Assembly: GCF_014384705.1 (NCBI RefSeq) | Contig: NZ_JACRSN010000035.1 | Coordinates: 1-5,527 of the forward strand | Direction: 5' to 3' | Origin: Yeguia hominis | GTDB lineage: Bacteria; Bacillota; Clostridia; Oscillospirales; Acutalibacteraceae | Length of the DNA stretch: 5,527 nt | In this document: one piece after another, positions 1 to 5,527 of the stretch | How positions within the stretch are numbered: position 1 is the first letter of the stretch | How the letters are laid out: every line of letters starts with the position of its first letter | Program-made: the position numbers and the translations under genes | Notes under the pieces: model-generated | The model's database searches: none | Seen by the model: the letters and a program-made list of their open reading frames with translations, nothing else | What the model was told of the DNA's origin: nothing

Positions 1-162
1 GCCTGCGATATGAGCACCTTCCGCGTGATCGTCCGGGTGGCCATCAGCCATATCTTCTTCAGCTGGATTTTCGGCTTCGGCGGGAAAGTAAGAATCAAAG
101 GGCCTGAAAAGATAAAAACGGATTATAAAGAAATGGTCTCAAGGGCACTATCCAGTCTGTGA
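1..162 (+). CDS. WYL-domain transcriptional regulator, C-terminal fragment (5' end outside window)
   Basis: Frame 1 is open from the window edge to a TGA at 160-162, giving the last 53 residues of a protein whose start lies upstream. The stretch FFSWIFGFGGKVRIKGPE, followed by a Lys/Glu-rich amphipathic tail (KTDYKEMVSRALSSL), resembles the C-terminal extension of WYL-family regulators, where a 'F..W...FG..V.I..P..V...' pattern is usual. Family members are typically about 300 residues: an N-terminal winged helix that binds DNA, a WYL domain that senses a ligand (often nucleic acid or nucleotide), and this C-terminal extension. The N-terminal parts cannot be seen here. The gene reads in the same direction as the operon and ends 54 bases before its first start codon, with no hairpin terminator between them. 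Co-transcription with, or control of, the defence operon is therefore plausible, as for WYL regulators of BREX and CBASS (BrxR, CapW). That regulatory role is inference; family assignment rests on a short segment. Confidence 0.72.
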   Translation, partial: ACDMSTFRVIVRVAISHIFFSWIFGFGGKVRIKGPEKIKTDYKEMVSRALSSL

Positions 163-216
163 CATAACAACATCGGGATAAGTAGGTCCAAAATACATAC
201 CAAAGAGGTGAAAACA

Positions 217-1689
217 ATGCAGGAAAGAAATATGCCGCCATTTGCACCGGTGCTGATGCAATCGACGAGAGCAATCGGCTATAGTTTGGAAGCTGCAATT
301 GCAGATATTATTGACAACAGTATTGCTGCAAAAGCTGGGAAAGTTCAGCTGTCATTCTTTCCAGTAGGCGATGCATATGTCTCAATTCTGGATAATGGCA
401 CCGGTATGGATGATGCTCAAATGAATATCGCTATGCAGTATGGAAGTAAGAGCCCGACTGAGACACGAGACTCGTCTGACTTGGGACGATATGGCTTAGG
501 TCTGAAGACTGCATCTTTGTCTCAGTGCTGTGTTTTGACCGTAATCAGCAAACAGGGAGATCAGGTAATTGGACGGCGCTGGGATCTTGATTACGTCATT
601 AAAACAGGTGCATGGTCACTGTTGATCCTTGATAAAGAAGACTTCGCCTCAGTTCCTCATATTTCTGATTTGTACGAGCAGGATAGCGGTACATTGGTTG
701 TATGGCAGAACCTCGACCGTTTGCTGATGGGCGAAGTAGATTATGAAAAATCGCTTGGCCGAAAAATGGACGAGGTAAGGCAGCACCTTGAACTGGTATT
801 TCACAGGTACTTATCCGGAGAATCCGGAATAAAAAAGTTAGAAATAGTCTTCAATGGAGTAAAGCTTAAAGCGGCAGATCCGTTTTTGATAAAGAAGAGC
901 ACGCAAGCCATGGACACAGAAACGCTGGTGATTCGAGGCAAACGCATTCTGGTAACGCCATATATTCTGCCTCATATTTCTAAAATGACTGAAGAGGAAA
1001 AGAACCAACTTGGCGGCAAAGATGGAATTCGCAAACGGCAGGGCTTTTATGTATATCGAAACAAGCGGCTTCTAATTTGGGGAACGTGGTTCCGTATGAT
1101 GCGGCAGGGTGATCTTTCAAAGCTGGCTCGTGTTATGGTCGATATCCCAAATGACTTGGACGATTTATGGACTCTGGATATTAAGAAATCTCATGCAATT
1201 CCACCTGCCGAGGTGAGGAATAGCCTTCAGACTGTAATTGATCGTATTGCAGATAAAAGTAAGCGGACATGGACGTTCAGAGGGAAAAAGGAAACTTCGG
1301 ATTCGGTTGAGCATATGTGGACCCGATTAAAAACGCCGGAAAACGGCATCGTATATGAGATCAACCGAGACCATGTGTTGGTAGATCAGATCGTTGCCGA
1401 AGCTCCGGAAATTCGAGGCAAGCTTGAAACATTACTGAAATACATAGAACGAGGAATCCCTCTGAATCAACTTTACATTGATCTTAATAATGACGAAAAG
1501 ATTGAGAATGATGCGGATATGGGCGAGCAGGAGATGTTCAAAACGCTGGAACAGATGCTGTCCGTTCTGCCCAGCAGCATTATGCGGCGTGAAATGCTTG
1601 AAAAGATAGAGCATACTGATCCTTTCTGCGGATATCCGGATGTGATTCGCGCTCTAAAAGCAAAGGAGGACGGCAATGTTAAACCCTAA
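217..1689 (+). CDS. MORC/MutL-like GHKL ATPase of a Z1/AIPR defence operon
   Basis: The protein is 490 residues from the ATG at 217. I prefer this start over the in-frame GTG at 208 because AGAGGTG (204-210) makes a good ribosome site 6 bases before the ATG, and the GTG lies inside that site. The N-terminal third is a Bergerat-fold ATP-binding domain. It has the N-box segment AIADIIDNS (residues 27-35; Mg-binding Asn at N34), the G1 box DNGTGM (59-64), and the lid/G2 box LGRYGLGLKTAS (89-100). A second, S5-like transducer domain is suggested by QGFYVYRNKRLLIW (275-288) and by LDIKKSHAIPP, whose K323/K324 could contact the ATP gamma-phosphate. The last 100 or so residues are charged and mainly helical with no recognised motif. 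Such ATPases dimerise on ATP binding and clamp DNA in MutL and MORC proteins; here it is likely the switch or sensor subunit. The catalytic Glu position is Asp (D30). The 3' end overlaps the Z1 gene by 14 bases. Confidence 0.93.
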   Translation: MQERNMPPFAPVLMQSTRAIGYSLEAAIADIIDNSIAAKAGKVQLSFFPVGDAYVSILDNGTGMDDAQMNIAMQYGSKSPTETRDSSDLGRYGLGLKTASLSQCCVLTVISKQGDQVIGRRWDLDYVIKTGAWSLLILDKEDFASVPHISDLYEQDSGTLVVWQNLDRLLMGEVDYEKSLGRKMDEVRQHLELVFHRYLSGESGIKKLEIVFNGVKLKAADPFLIKKSTQAMDTETLVIRGKRILVTPYILPHISKMTEEEKNQLGGKDGIRKRQGFYVYRNKRLLIWGTWFRMMRQGDLSKLARVMVDIPNDLDDLWTLDIKKSHAIPPAEVRNSLQTVIDRIADKSKRTWTFRGKKETSDSVEHMWTRLKTPENGIVYEINRDHVLVDQIVAEAPEIRGKLETLLKYIERGIPLNQLYIDLNNDEKIENDADMGEQEMFKTLEQMLSVLPSSIMRREMLEKIEHTDPFCGYPDVIRALKAKEDGNVKP

Positions 1690-4411
1690 TATTGAAATGT
1701 TGGAAAATCTCATTTCCGCAGCGGTTAGTACTCGGTACAAGGAAGTTCCGCCTACAGAGGAAGAATTTCTTACGCTTGCACAAAGCATGCGTGCAACGCT
1801 GAGCACACTTCCAGTAACGGATGAGGAATTTGCAGAAATTCTTGTCCGGCTACGTGCGTCGATTGTTATACAGATGGATGTCGGCGTGTACATCAATGAT
1901 CGAAATACACCTCATAAATCATGGCTTCCGTCCAGAAGAGCAGATTTGGACTTTTTCTTCTGGAATCGATATAAAAAATATCTAGAGGAAATTAAACATT
2001 GGAATCCAAGGGTTACCGCAACGCTGGATAAGGTTTCTGACGAGATCGTCGATCTGCTCGGAGATCCGCAAAGTAAAGAACCTTTTCAGCGCCGCGGATT
2101 GGTGTTGGGCGATGTCCAATCCGGCAAAACCGCAAATTACACCGCAATCAGCAACAAAGCTGCTGATACTGGATACAGAATTATTATTGTTCTTGCAGGA
2201 ATGATGGAAAATCTGCGCCAGCAGACTCAGTCTCGCTTGGATGCAGAGTTCTCTGGCCGGAAGAGTGAGTATTATCTGGATCCAAAGGCTGAACAGGGAA
2301 TCAAAAACCAGCCTGTTGGCGTAGGCAGGTACGGCGTACAGAAGCGTATCGCAGCCTTTACCTCTGTGACTAAGGATTTTGACATCAATGTGCTGAAAAG
2401 CAATGATTTGAACCTTCAAAGCGTTTCAGATCCGATTGTCTTAGTCGTAAAGAAAAACAAGCGGATATTGAACAATTTGATTAAATGGCTCTCCAATAGT
2501 CGTGATAACACCACAGGGAAAATAATGCTGCCCATGCTCTTGATTGATGATGAGGCAGATAATGCATCTGTTAATACAAAGAGTGAGGATGACAGCCCAG
2601 CCGCTATCAATGCCTGCATTCGCCAGCTGCTGCACGAGTTTAATCAGGCTTCCTATCTGGGAATTACTGCGACCCCCTTTGCCAATATTTTTATCAACCC
2701 CGAAACAGAAGATGAAATGATTGGCGATGACCTATTTCCCAGAGATTTTATCTACTCGTTGGCACCGCCTACGAACTACATTGGAGCTGATAAAATCTTC
2801 GGAGACACAACAGAGGAGTTTTCTGATGTATTGATTCCGCTGCGGCGCGAAGAAATGGATCTATTTTTCCCTTTCACACACAAAAAGACATTGGAAGTGG
2901 ATGCGCTGCCGCCCAGCATGTATGAAGCAATCGCATACTTTCTGCTGTTTAATGCAATTCGTGATCTGCGCGGCGATTATACCGAGCACCGCTCCATGAT
3001 GATTCATGTTAGCCGTTTTACAGATGTGCAGAACCGAATTGCAGAAGCTGTAAATGAATGGCTTGTTCAAGTAAAGTCCGACGTGCAGAATTATGCTGCT
3101 TTGGATGATGAAAAGCGCGAGCAAATTGCATCTCTGCGTTATCTGCATAAAGTGTGGATAAAACACCAACTAGAAAAGATAAGCCGGACAAATTGGAATG
3201 ATATTTGCTCCAATTACTTAAACCGCGCTATCGCCCCTATTGCAGTGCGCGCAGTCAACCAAAGGACTGGCGCAACAAGTCTGGATTATTTCAACCACAA
3301 AGAAGATGGTCTGCGTGTTATTGCAGTTGGCGGCAACAGCTTGTCCAGAGGCCTGACGTTGGAGGGGCTGGGAGTCAGTTATTTCTATCGAAAATCCCAA
3401 ATGTATGATACGCTGCTGCAGATGGGGCGCTGGTTTGGTTATCGCCCAAACTACGAAGACCTTTTCAGAATTTGGATGGCAGAAGAAGCGATTGACTGGT
3501 ATGGATACATCACCAGAGCGGCCAATGAGCTTAAAGATGAAATTGCAAAGATGAAGCTTGCCAACCAAACACCGATGGAGTTCGGTCTGAAAGTGCGTCA
3601 GGATCCGAACTCACTTATTGCAACAGCCCGCAACAAAATGCGCTCGGCAACACAGGTAAGCCGCCCTGTAACTGTATCAGGAAAGCTGCTTGAAACGCCC
3701 AAGCTCAAGGCCAATCCCGAAATACTGAAAGCAAATGAAGCTGCATTCAAAGAATTTGTGGATCATTTGGGCAGTGCCGGAACTCGTGACTTCTCTGTGA
3801 AGCCATATTATTGGCGCGGTGTAAACAAAGAATTGGTTGTGCAGCTGCTTCTTGACTTTGAAACGCACCCGTGGCACCTTGCCTTCCAAGGCAGAGCACT
3901 TGCTGAGTATATCGATGAAAAAATGGACAATGAGACTTGGGATGTTGCCCTTATTACAGACGGTGAAGGCTCAGAATATGAGCCTGGTCTCAAATGCGGC
4001 AGCGAAGTACTCCCGATTAAGGCAACTGAGCGCCGTTCTGTGATAGCTGACGACAAAATGATTCGGATCAGCGGAACCAAAGTGAAGGTGGGTTCCGGCG
4101 GCTGCACAAGAGTTGGATTAACCAAAGAACAGATCGAAACAGCAAGGAAACGCTTCAAAGAACAAAATGGGAACAAGCATATGTCTGACAGTGCCTATTT
4201 GATTCGAGAGCGAAGCCCGTTGCTGATGCTGCACATCATTGAAACAGATTTGGATAAAGTCGAATCTACCAACAGAGAAGTTCCTCCCTATTTATTTGCG
4301 CTTGGCGTTGGTTTCCCTGATACTGGTGCCGGTATCCATACTGCGAATTACATGGTGAACATGGTTGAACTGAAAAACTGGATGGATCCTGACGAGGAAG
4401 AAGACGAATGA
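1676..4411 (+). CDS. Z1-domain superfamily II helicase-like NTPase
   Basis: This 911-residue protein starts at an ATG 5 bases after a strong AAGGAGGA (1663-1670), inside the end of the ATPase gene. Helicase-type motifs appear in order: Walker A GDVQSGKT (residues 145-152), Walker B with a DEAD-like core IDDEAD (290-295), and motif III-like TATPFAN (331-337). The Z1 domain follows (roughly 416-645), with GGNSLSRGLTLEGL (from 552) and the hallmark YDTLLQMGRWFGYR (577-590), where Q582, R585 and R590 resemble the motif VI arginines. All key residues are present, so it should be an active NTPase. The C-terminal 250 residues include a Gly-rich patch (VGSGGCTRVGL) and RSPLLMLHIIE; I assign them no function. 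In this operon class Z1 proteins are thought to translocate on or remodel DNA to bring substrate to the nuclease. Length is in the usual range for the family. It ends in an ATGA overlap with the next gene. Confidence 0.95.
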   Translation: MLNPNIEMLENLISAAVSTRYKEVPPTEEEFLTLAQSMRATLSTLPVTDEEFAEILVRLRASIVIQMDVGVYINDRNTPHKSWLPSRRADLDFFFWNRYKKYLEEIKHWNPRVTATLDKVSDEIVDLLGDPQSKEPFQRRGLVLGDVQSGKTANYTAISNKAADTGYRIIIVLAGMMENLRQQTQSRLDAEFSGRKSEYYLDPKAEQGIKNQPVGVGRYGVQKRIAAFTSVTKDFDINVLKSNDLNLQSVSDPIVLVVKKNKRILNNLIKWLSNSRDNTTGKIMLPMLLIDDEADNASVNTKSEDDSPAAINACIRQLLHEFNQASYLGITATPFANIFINPETEDEMIGDDLFPRDFIYSLAPPTNYIGADKIFGDTTEEFSDVLIPLRREEMDLFFPFTHKKTLEVDALPPSMYEAIAYFLLFNAIRDLRGDYTEHRSMMIHVSRFTDVQNRIAEAVNEWLVQVKSDVQNYAALDDEKREQIASLRYLHKVWIKHQLEKISRTNWNDICSNYLNRAIAPIAVRAVNQRTGATSLDYFNHKEDGLRVIAVGGNSLSRGLTLEGLGVSYFYRKSQMYDTLLQMGRWFGYRPNYEDLFRIWMAEEAIDWYGYITRAANELKDEIAKMKLANQTPMEFGLKVRQDPNSLIATARNKMRSATQVSRPVTVSGKLLETPKLKANPEILKANEAAFKEFVDHLGSAGTRDFSVKPYYWRGVNKELVVQLLLDFETHPWHLAFQGRALAEYIDEKMDNETWDVALITDGEGSEYEPGLKCGSEVLPIKATERRSVIADDKMIRISGTKVKVGSGGCTRVGLTKEQIETARKRFKEQNGNKHMSDSAYLIRERSPLLMLHIIETDLDKVESTNREVPPYLFALGVGFPDTGAGIHTANYMVNMVELKNWMDPDEEEDE

Positions 4412-5349
4412 AAATTACTGCTGAATATCTTCATGAGAAGTGGAATGCCTTCAACTACTATGACGGAGGATACATACAGATTGAGGTGAAACACGCCCTT
4501 GAATGGCACGTTGGCTACAAGGAGATTGACCAGAAAGCCTTGGTGATTATTTCACAGAATGAGCCGGAACTTCTGCCGTCTTCCAAATCAATTGCTGTAA
4601 CCAAGGGCCGCCGCACAGACGGACGATGGACTCTTTCCTTTGTGCTTATGCGCAATGAACAGGACAGCGTTTTTGAATTGCTGTGCGCGGATTTGATCTC
4701 TTATTCTCAAACAGTAGATAATGAGATTTCTGCTTTGAATTTAACAGTGCGGCGCTTTAAGCAATGGAACAAACTGCTTGAGCATCAAAGAAAAAGCCTG
4801 ATGGATGAGAGTAACCGCAAAGGATTGCTTGGCGAGCTTATCTATCTGTGCGAAGTGATTGATGCCGGATATCCAATTCTGCCGGCGGTTCAAGGATGGG
4901 TCGGCCCGGATGGTGCTGATCAAGACTTTGTGTACGCAGACAACTGGCATGAGGTGAAATCTGTGGGTGTATCCGCAGATTCTGTGAAAATTTCTTCTTT
5001 GGAGCAGCTTGCAAATACCGATCCTGGAGAATTGGTTGTGATGCTTATTGATAAGTGTGCACCAGAACACAGCGGCGCAGTGTCACTTGGAGAGCAGGTA
5101 GATCACACTTTCAGACGGGTGCATGAAAACGATGACGCCTATTCCCTTTTGGAAAGCAAGCTGATGCGCTATGGCTTTATCGATCTTCCTGAGTATAGGG
5201 AGCAAAAATATGTATGCTCGGGGGAAATGCATTTCCGCGTAGACGCGGATTTCCCAAGGCTGACATCAGATAATGTCGTTCCGCAGATTATCGAGGTACA
5301 ATATTCAATTAGTCTGGCCAGTATTGAAGACTGGCGGGTGGAGGGTTAA
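4408..5349 (+). CDS. DUF4420 / PD-(D/E)XK nuclease-like protein
   Basis: This 313-residue protein starts at the ATG of an ATGA overlap with the Z1 stop. A modest GAGGA (4394-4398) lies 9 bases upstream, so translation probably depends on coupling to Z1. The core resembles the PD-(D/E)XK nuclease fold of DUF4420 proteins. A helix carries GLLGELIYL with E143. After it come GADQDF (D171 and D173 as metal-binding candidates) and then HEVKS with the E182-x-K184 pair. The D...ExK spacing of about 10 residues, with a strand break between, fits the family. The N-terminal 130 residues are a separate alpha/beta region (GRRTDGRWTLSFVL near 67-80) without a motif I recognise. By family knowledge this is the restriction-endonuclease-like component working with the GHKL ATPase and Z1 protein. 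All catalytic candidates are intact. Cleavage activity is inferred, not shown. It ends one base before the AIPR start codon. Confidence 0.88.
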   Translation: MKITAEYLHEKWNAFNYYDGGYIQIEVKHALEWHVGYKEIDQKALVIISQNEPELLPSSKSIAVTKGRRTDGRWTLSFVLMRNEQDSVFELLCADLISYSQTVDNEISALNLTVRRFKQWNKLLEHQRKSLMDESNRKGLLGELIYLCEVIDAGYPILPAVQGWVGPDGADQDFVYADNWHEVKSVGVSADSVKISSLEQLANTDPGELVVMLIDKCAPEHSGAVSLGEQVDHTFRRVHENDDAYSLLESKLMRYGFIDLPEYREQKYVCSGEMHFRVDADFPRLTSDNVVPQIIEVQYSISLASIEDWRVEG

Positions 5350-5350
5350 C

Positions 5351-5413
5351 ATGGATGCGCAGGAATTCAGAAAGGATTTTCTCGAAAATGTAAAAGCAGA
5401 GGCTGCTTTGATA
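5351..5413 (+). pseudogene. AIPR (abortive infection phage resistance) gene, 5' fragment cut by an IS
   Basis: The ATG at 5351 follows the nuclease stop by one base and has a good ribosome site (GGAGGG, 5340-5345, 5 bases before the start). The first residues, MDAQEFRKDFLENVKAEAA, look like the N-terminus of AIPR proteins, which are normally several hundred residues long and sit at this position in Z1/DUF4420 operons. After codon 21 (ATA, 5411-5413) the sequence becomes the left end of an IS3-type element. The frame runs on through IS sequence for 16 more codons (starting CTPNTGHVV) to a TAG at 5462-5464, giving a 37-residue chimeric peptide. The remaining gene should lie beyond the IS, outside the window. 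The assignment rests on operon position plus a short N-terminal match, so the name is likely but not certain. Confidence 0.75.
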
Positions 5414-5415
5414 TG

Positions 5416-5449
5416 TACCCCCAATACTGGACACGTAGTATTGGGGGTA
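5416..5449 (+). promoter_or_regulatory. Perfect 13-bp hairpin at the IS left end, hiding the orfA ribosome site
   Basis: TACCCCCAATACT (5416-5428) and its exact reverse complement AGTATTGGGGGTA (5437-5449) are separated by an 8-base loop (5429-5436). A further G-U pair (5415/5450) is possible. The 3' arm contains the GGGGG ribosome site of orfA, so an RNA that includes both arms would bury it. The stem is followed by TTTTA, so it may also act as a weak Rho-independent terminator for transcripts arriving from the operon. The structure is seen directly in the sequence; its function is inferred from known IS strategies for blocking expression from outside promoters. Confidence 0.75.
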
Positions 5450-5453
5450 TTTT

Positions 5454-5527
5454 ATGAAATATAGTTATGAATACAAGAAAAAGTGCGTGGAATTGTACCG
5501 CCAAGGAAAATGGCCAGAAACACCAGA
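5454..5527 (+). CDS. IS3-family transposase OrfA, N-terminal fragment (3' end outside window)
   Basis: The ATG at 5454 is preceded by GGGGG (5443-5447) at a spacing of 6 bases. Twenty-four full codons are visible. They begin MKYSYEYKKKCVELYRQGK and continue WPETP, a Lys- and Tyr-rich N-terminus like that of IS3-family OrfA proteins in clostridia, which lead into a helix-turn-helix that binds the IS ends. In this family OrfA is usually joined to the DDE integrase OrfB by programmed -1 frameshifting; that region is not in the window. The start overlaps the end of the disrupted AIPR frame (stop at 5464) in a different frame, so read-through ribosomes from AIPR could reach this start. Confidence 0.8.
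   Translation, partial: MKYSYEYKKKCVELYRQGKWPETP

Larger units (their letters stand above)
5414..5527 (+). mobile_element. IS3-family insertion sequence, left end (continues past window)
   Basis: The element appears to begin at TGTACCCCC (5414), interrupting the AIPR reading frame. The end pattern, TGTA with a C-run and then TGGACACG (5428-5435), is the kind of terminal inverted repeat seen in IS3-family elements, which start with TG. The orfA reading frame starts 40 bases inside the end. The right inverted repeat, orfB with its DDE catalytic domain, and the flanking 3-4 base target duplication lie outside the window. If a duplication exists, the left copy should be the bases just before 5414 (...GATA). 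The exact boundary is inferred from the loss of AIPR-like coding and the TGTA end. Confidence 0.8.

Noticed and set aside
163..216. Possible promoter between the WYL gene and the ATPase gene: GTGACA (159-164) as -35, with GATAAG (177-182) as -10
   Set aside because: Spacing between these boxes is only 12 bases, and at the proper 17-base spacing the sequence (GTAGGT) is a poor -10. I also saw no convincing inverted-repeat operator here.
208..216. GTG at 208 as the start of the GHKL ATPase gene
   Set aside because: This GTG lies within the AGAGGTG ribosome site of the ATG at 217 and has no ribosome site of its own.
1982..2419. 145-residue open frame on the - strand inside the Z1 gene
   Set aside because: It lies fully opposite the Walker A region of a well-supported gene, has no ribosome site I could see, and its Cys/Ile/His-rich product has no recognisable motif. 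It is a shadow frame.
3808..4176. 122-residue open frame on the - strand opposite the Z1 C-terminal region
   Set aside because: The Ser/Pro/Leu-rich product is typical of an antisense shadow, and the + strand Z1 frame is continuous through it.
5273..5464. 63-residue open frame starting at 5273 in the AIPR frame
   Set aside because: Its first 26 codons lie inside the DUF4420 gene in another frame. The real start is the ATG at 5351 with its GGAGGG site.
5414..5464. CRISPR repeat or ordinary operon terminator as the explanation for the 5416-5449 palindrome
   Set aside because: There is only one copy, so it is not a CRISPR array. It lies inside an interrupted gene at an IS end, not after a complete operon, and the T-run is short.

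Overview
This window looks like a defence-island segment from a low-to-mid-GC Firmicute, most likely of the class Clostridia. Three things point there: strong AGGAGG-type ribosome sites, moderate GC with mixed codon use, and an IS3-type transposase N-terminus of a kind I associate with clostridia. No rRNA or other phylogenetic marker is present, so the taxon is an inference. All genes read on the + strand and there is almost no non-coding DNA.

Layout: (1) positions 1-162 hold the C-terminal end of a WYL-domain transcriptional regulator whose start lies outside the window. (2) A 54-base gap follows. (3) A tightly packed operon comes next: a MORC/MutL-like GHKL ATPase (217-1689), a Z1-domain superfamily II helicase-like NTPase (1676-4411), a DUF4420 / PD-(D/E)XK nuclease-like protein (4408-5349), and the start of an AIPR protein (from 5351). 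The junctions are a 14-base overlap, a 4-base ATGA overlap and a 1-base gap, so the genes should be co-transcribed and translationally coupled. (4) The AIPR gene is broken after 21 codons by the left end of an IS3-family insertion sequence (from 5414). The IS orfA begins at 5454 and runs off the window.

The set GHKL ATPase + Z1 + DUF4420 + AIPR matches the MORC/MutL-containing restriction-like operons described computationally by Iyer, Abhiman and Aravind (2008). To my recollection it also matches the Mza (MutL, Z1, DUF, AIPR) anti-phage system tested by Gao et al. (2020). The family is therefore not new. By analogy, the GHKL ATPase would act as a DNA-gripping switch, the Z1 protein as a DNA translocase or remodeller, the DUF4420 protein as nuclease, and AIPR as a further effector. 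The DNA methyltransferase that often accompanies such operons is not in this window.

The most unusual parts are local. The IS interrupts the fourth gene, so this copy is probably non-functional or altered unless the element excises or AIPR is dispensable. The IS end carries a perfect 13-bp hairpin that buries the transposase ribosome-binding site and overlaps a possible -10 box. The GHKL ATPase has Asp where the catalytic Glu normally sits. A WYL regulator lies directly upstream and may control the operon.
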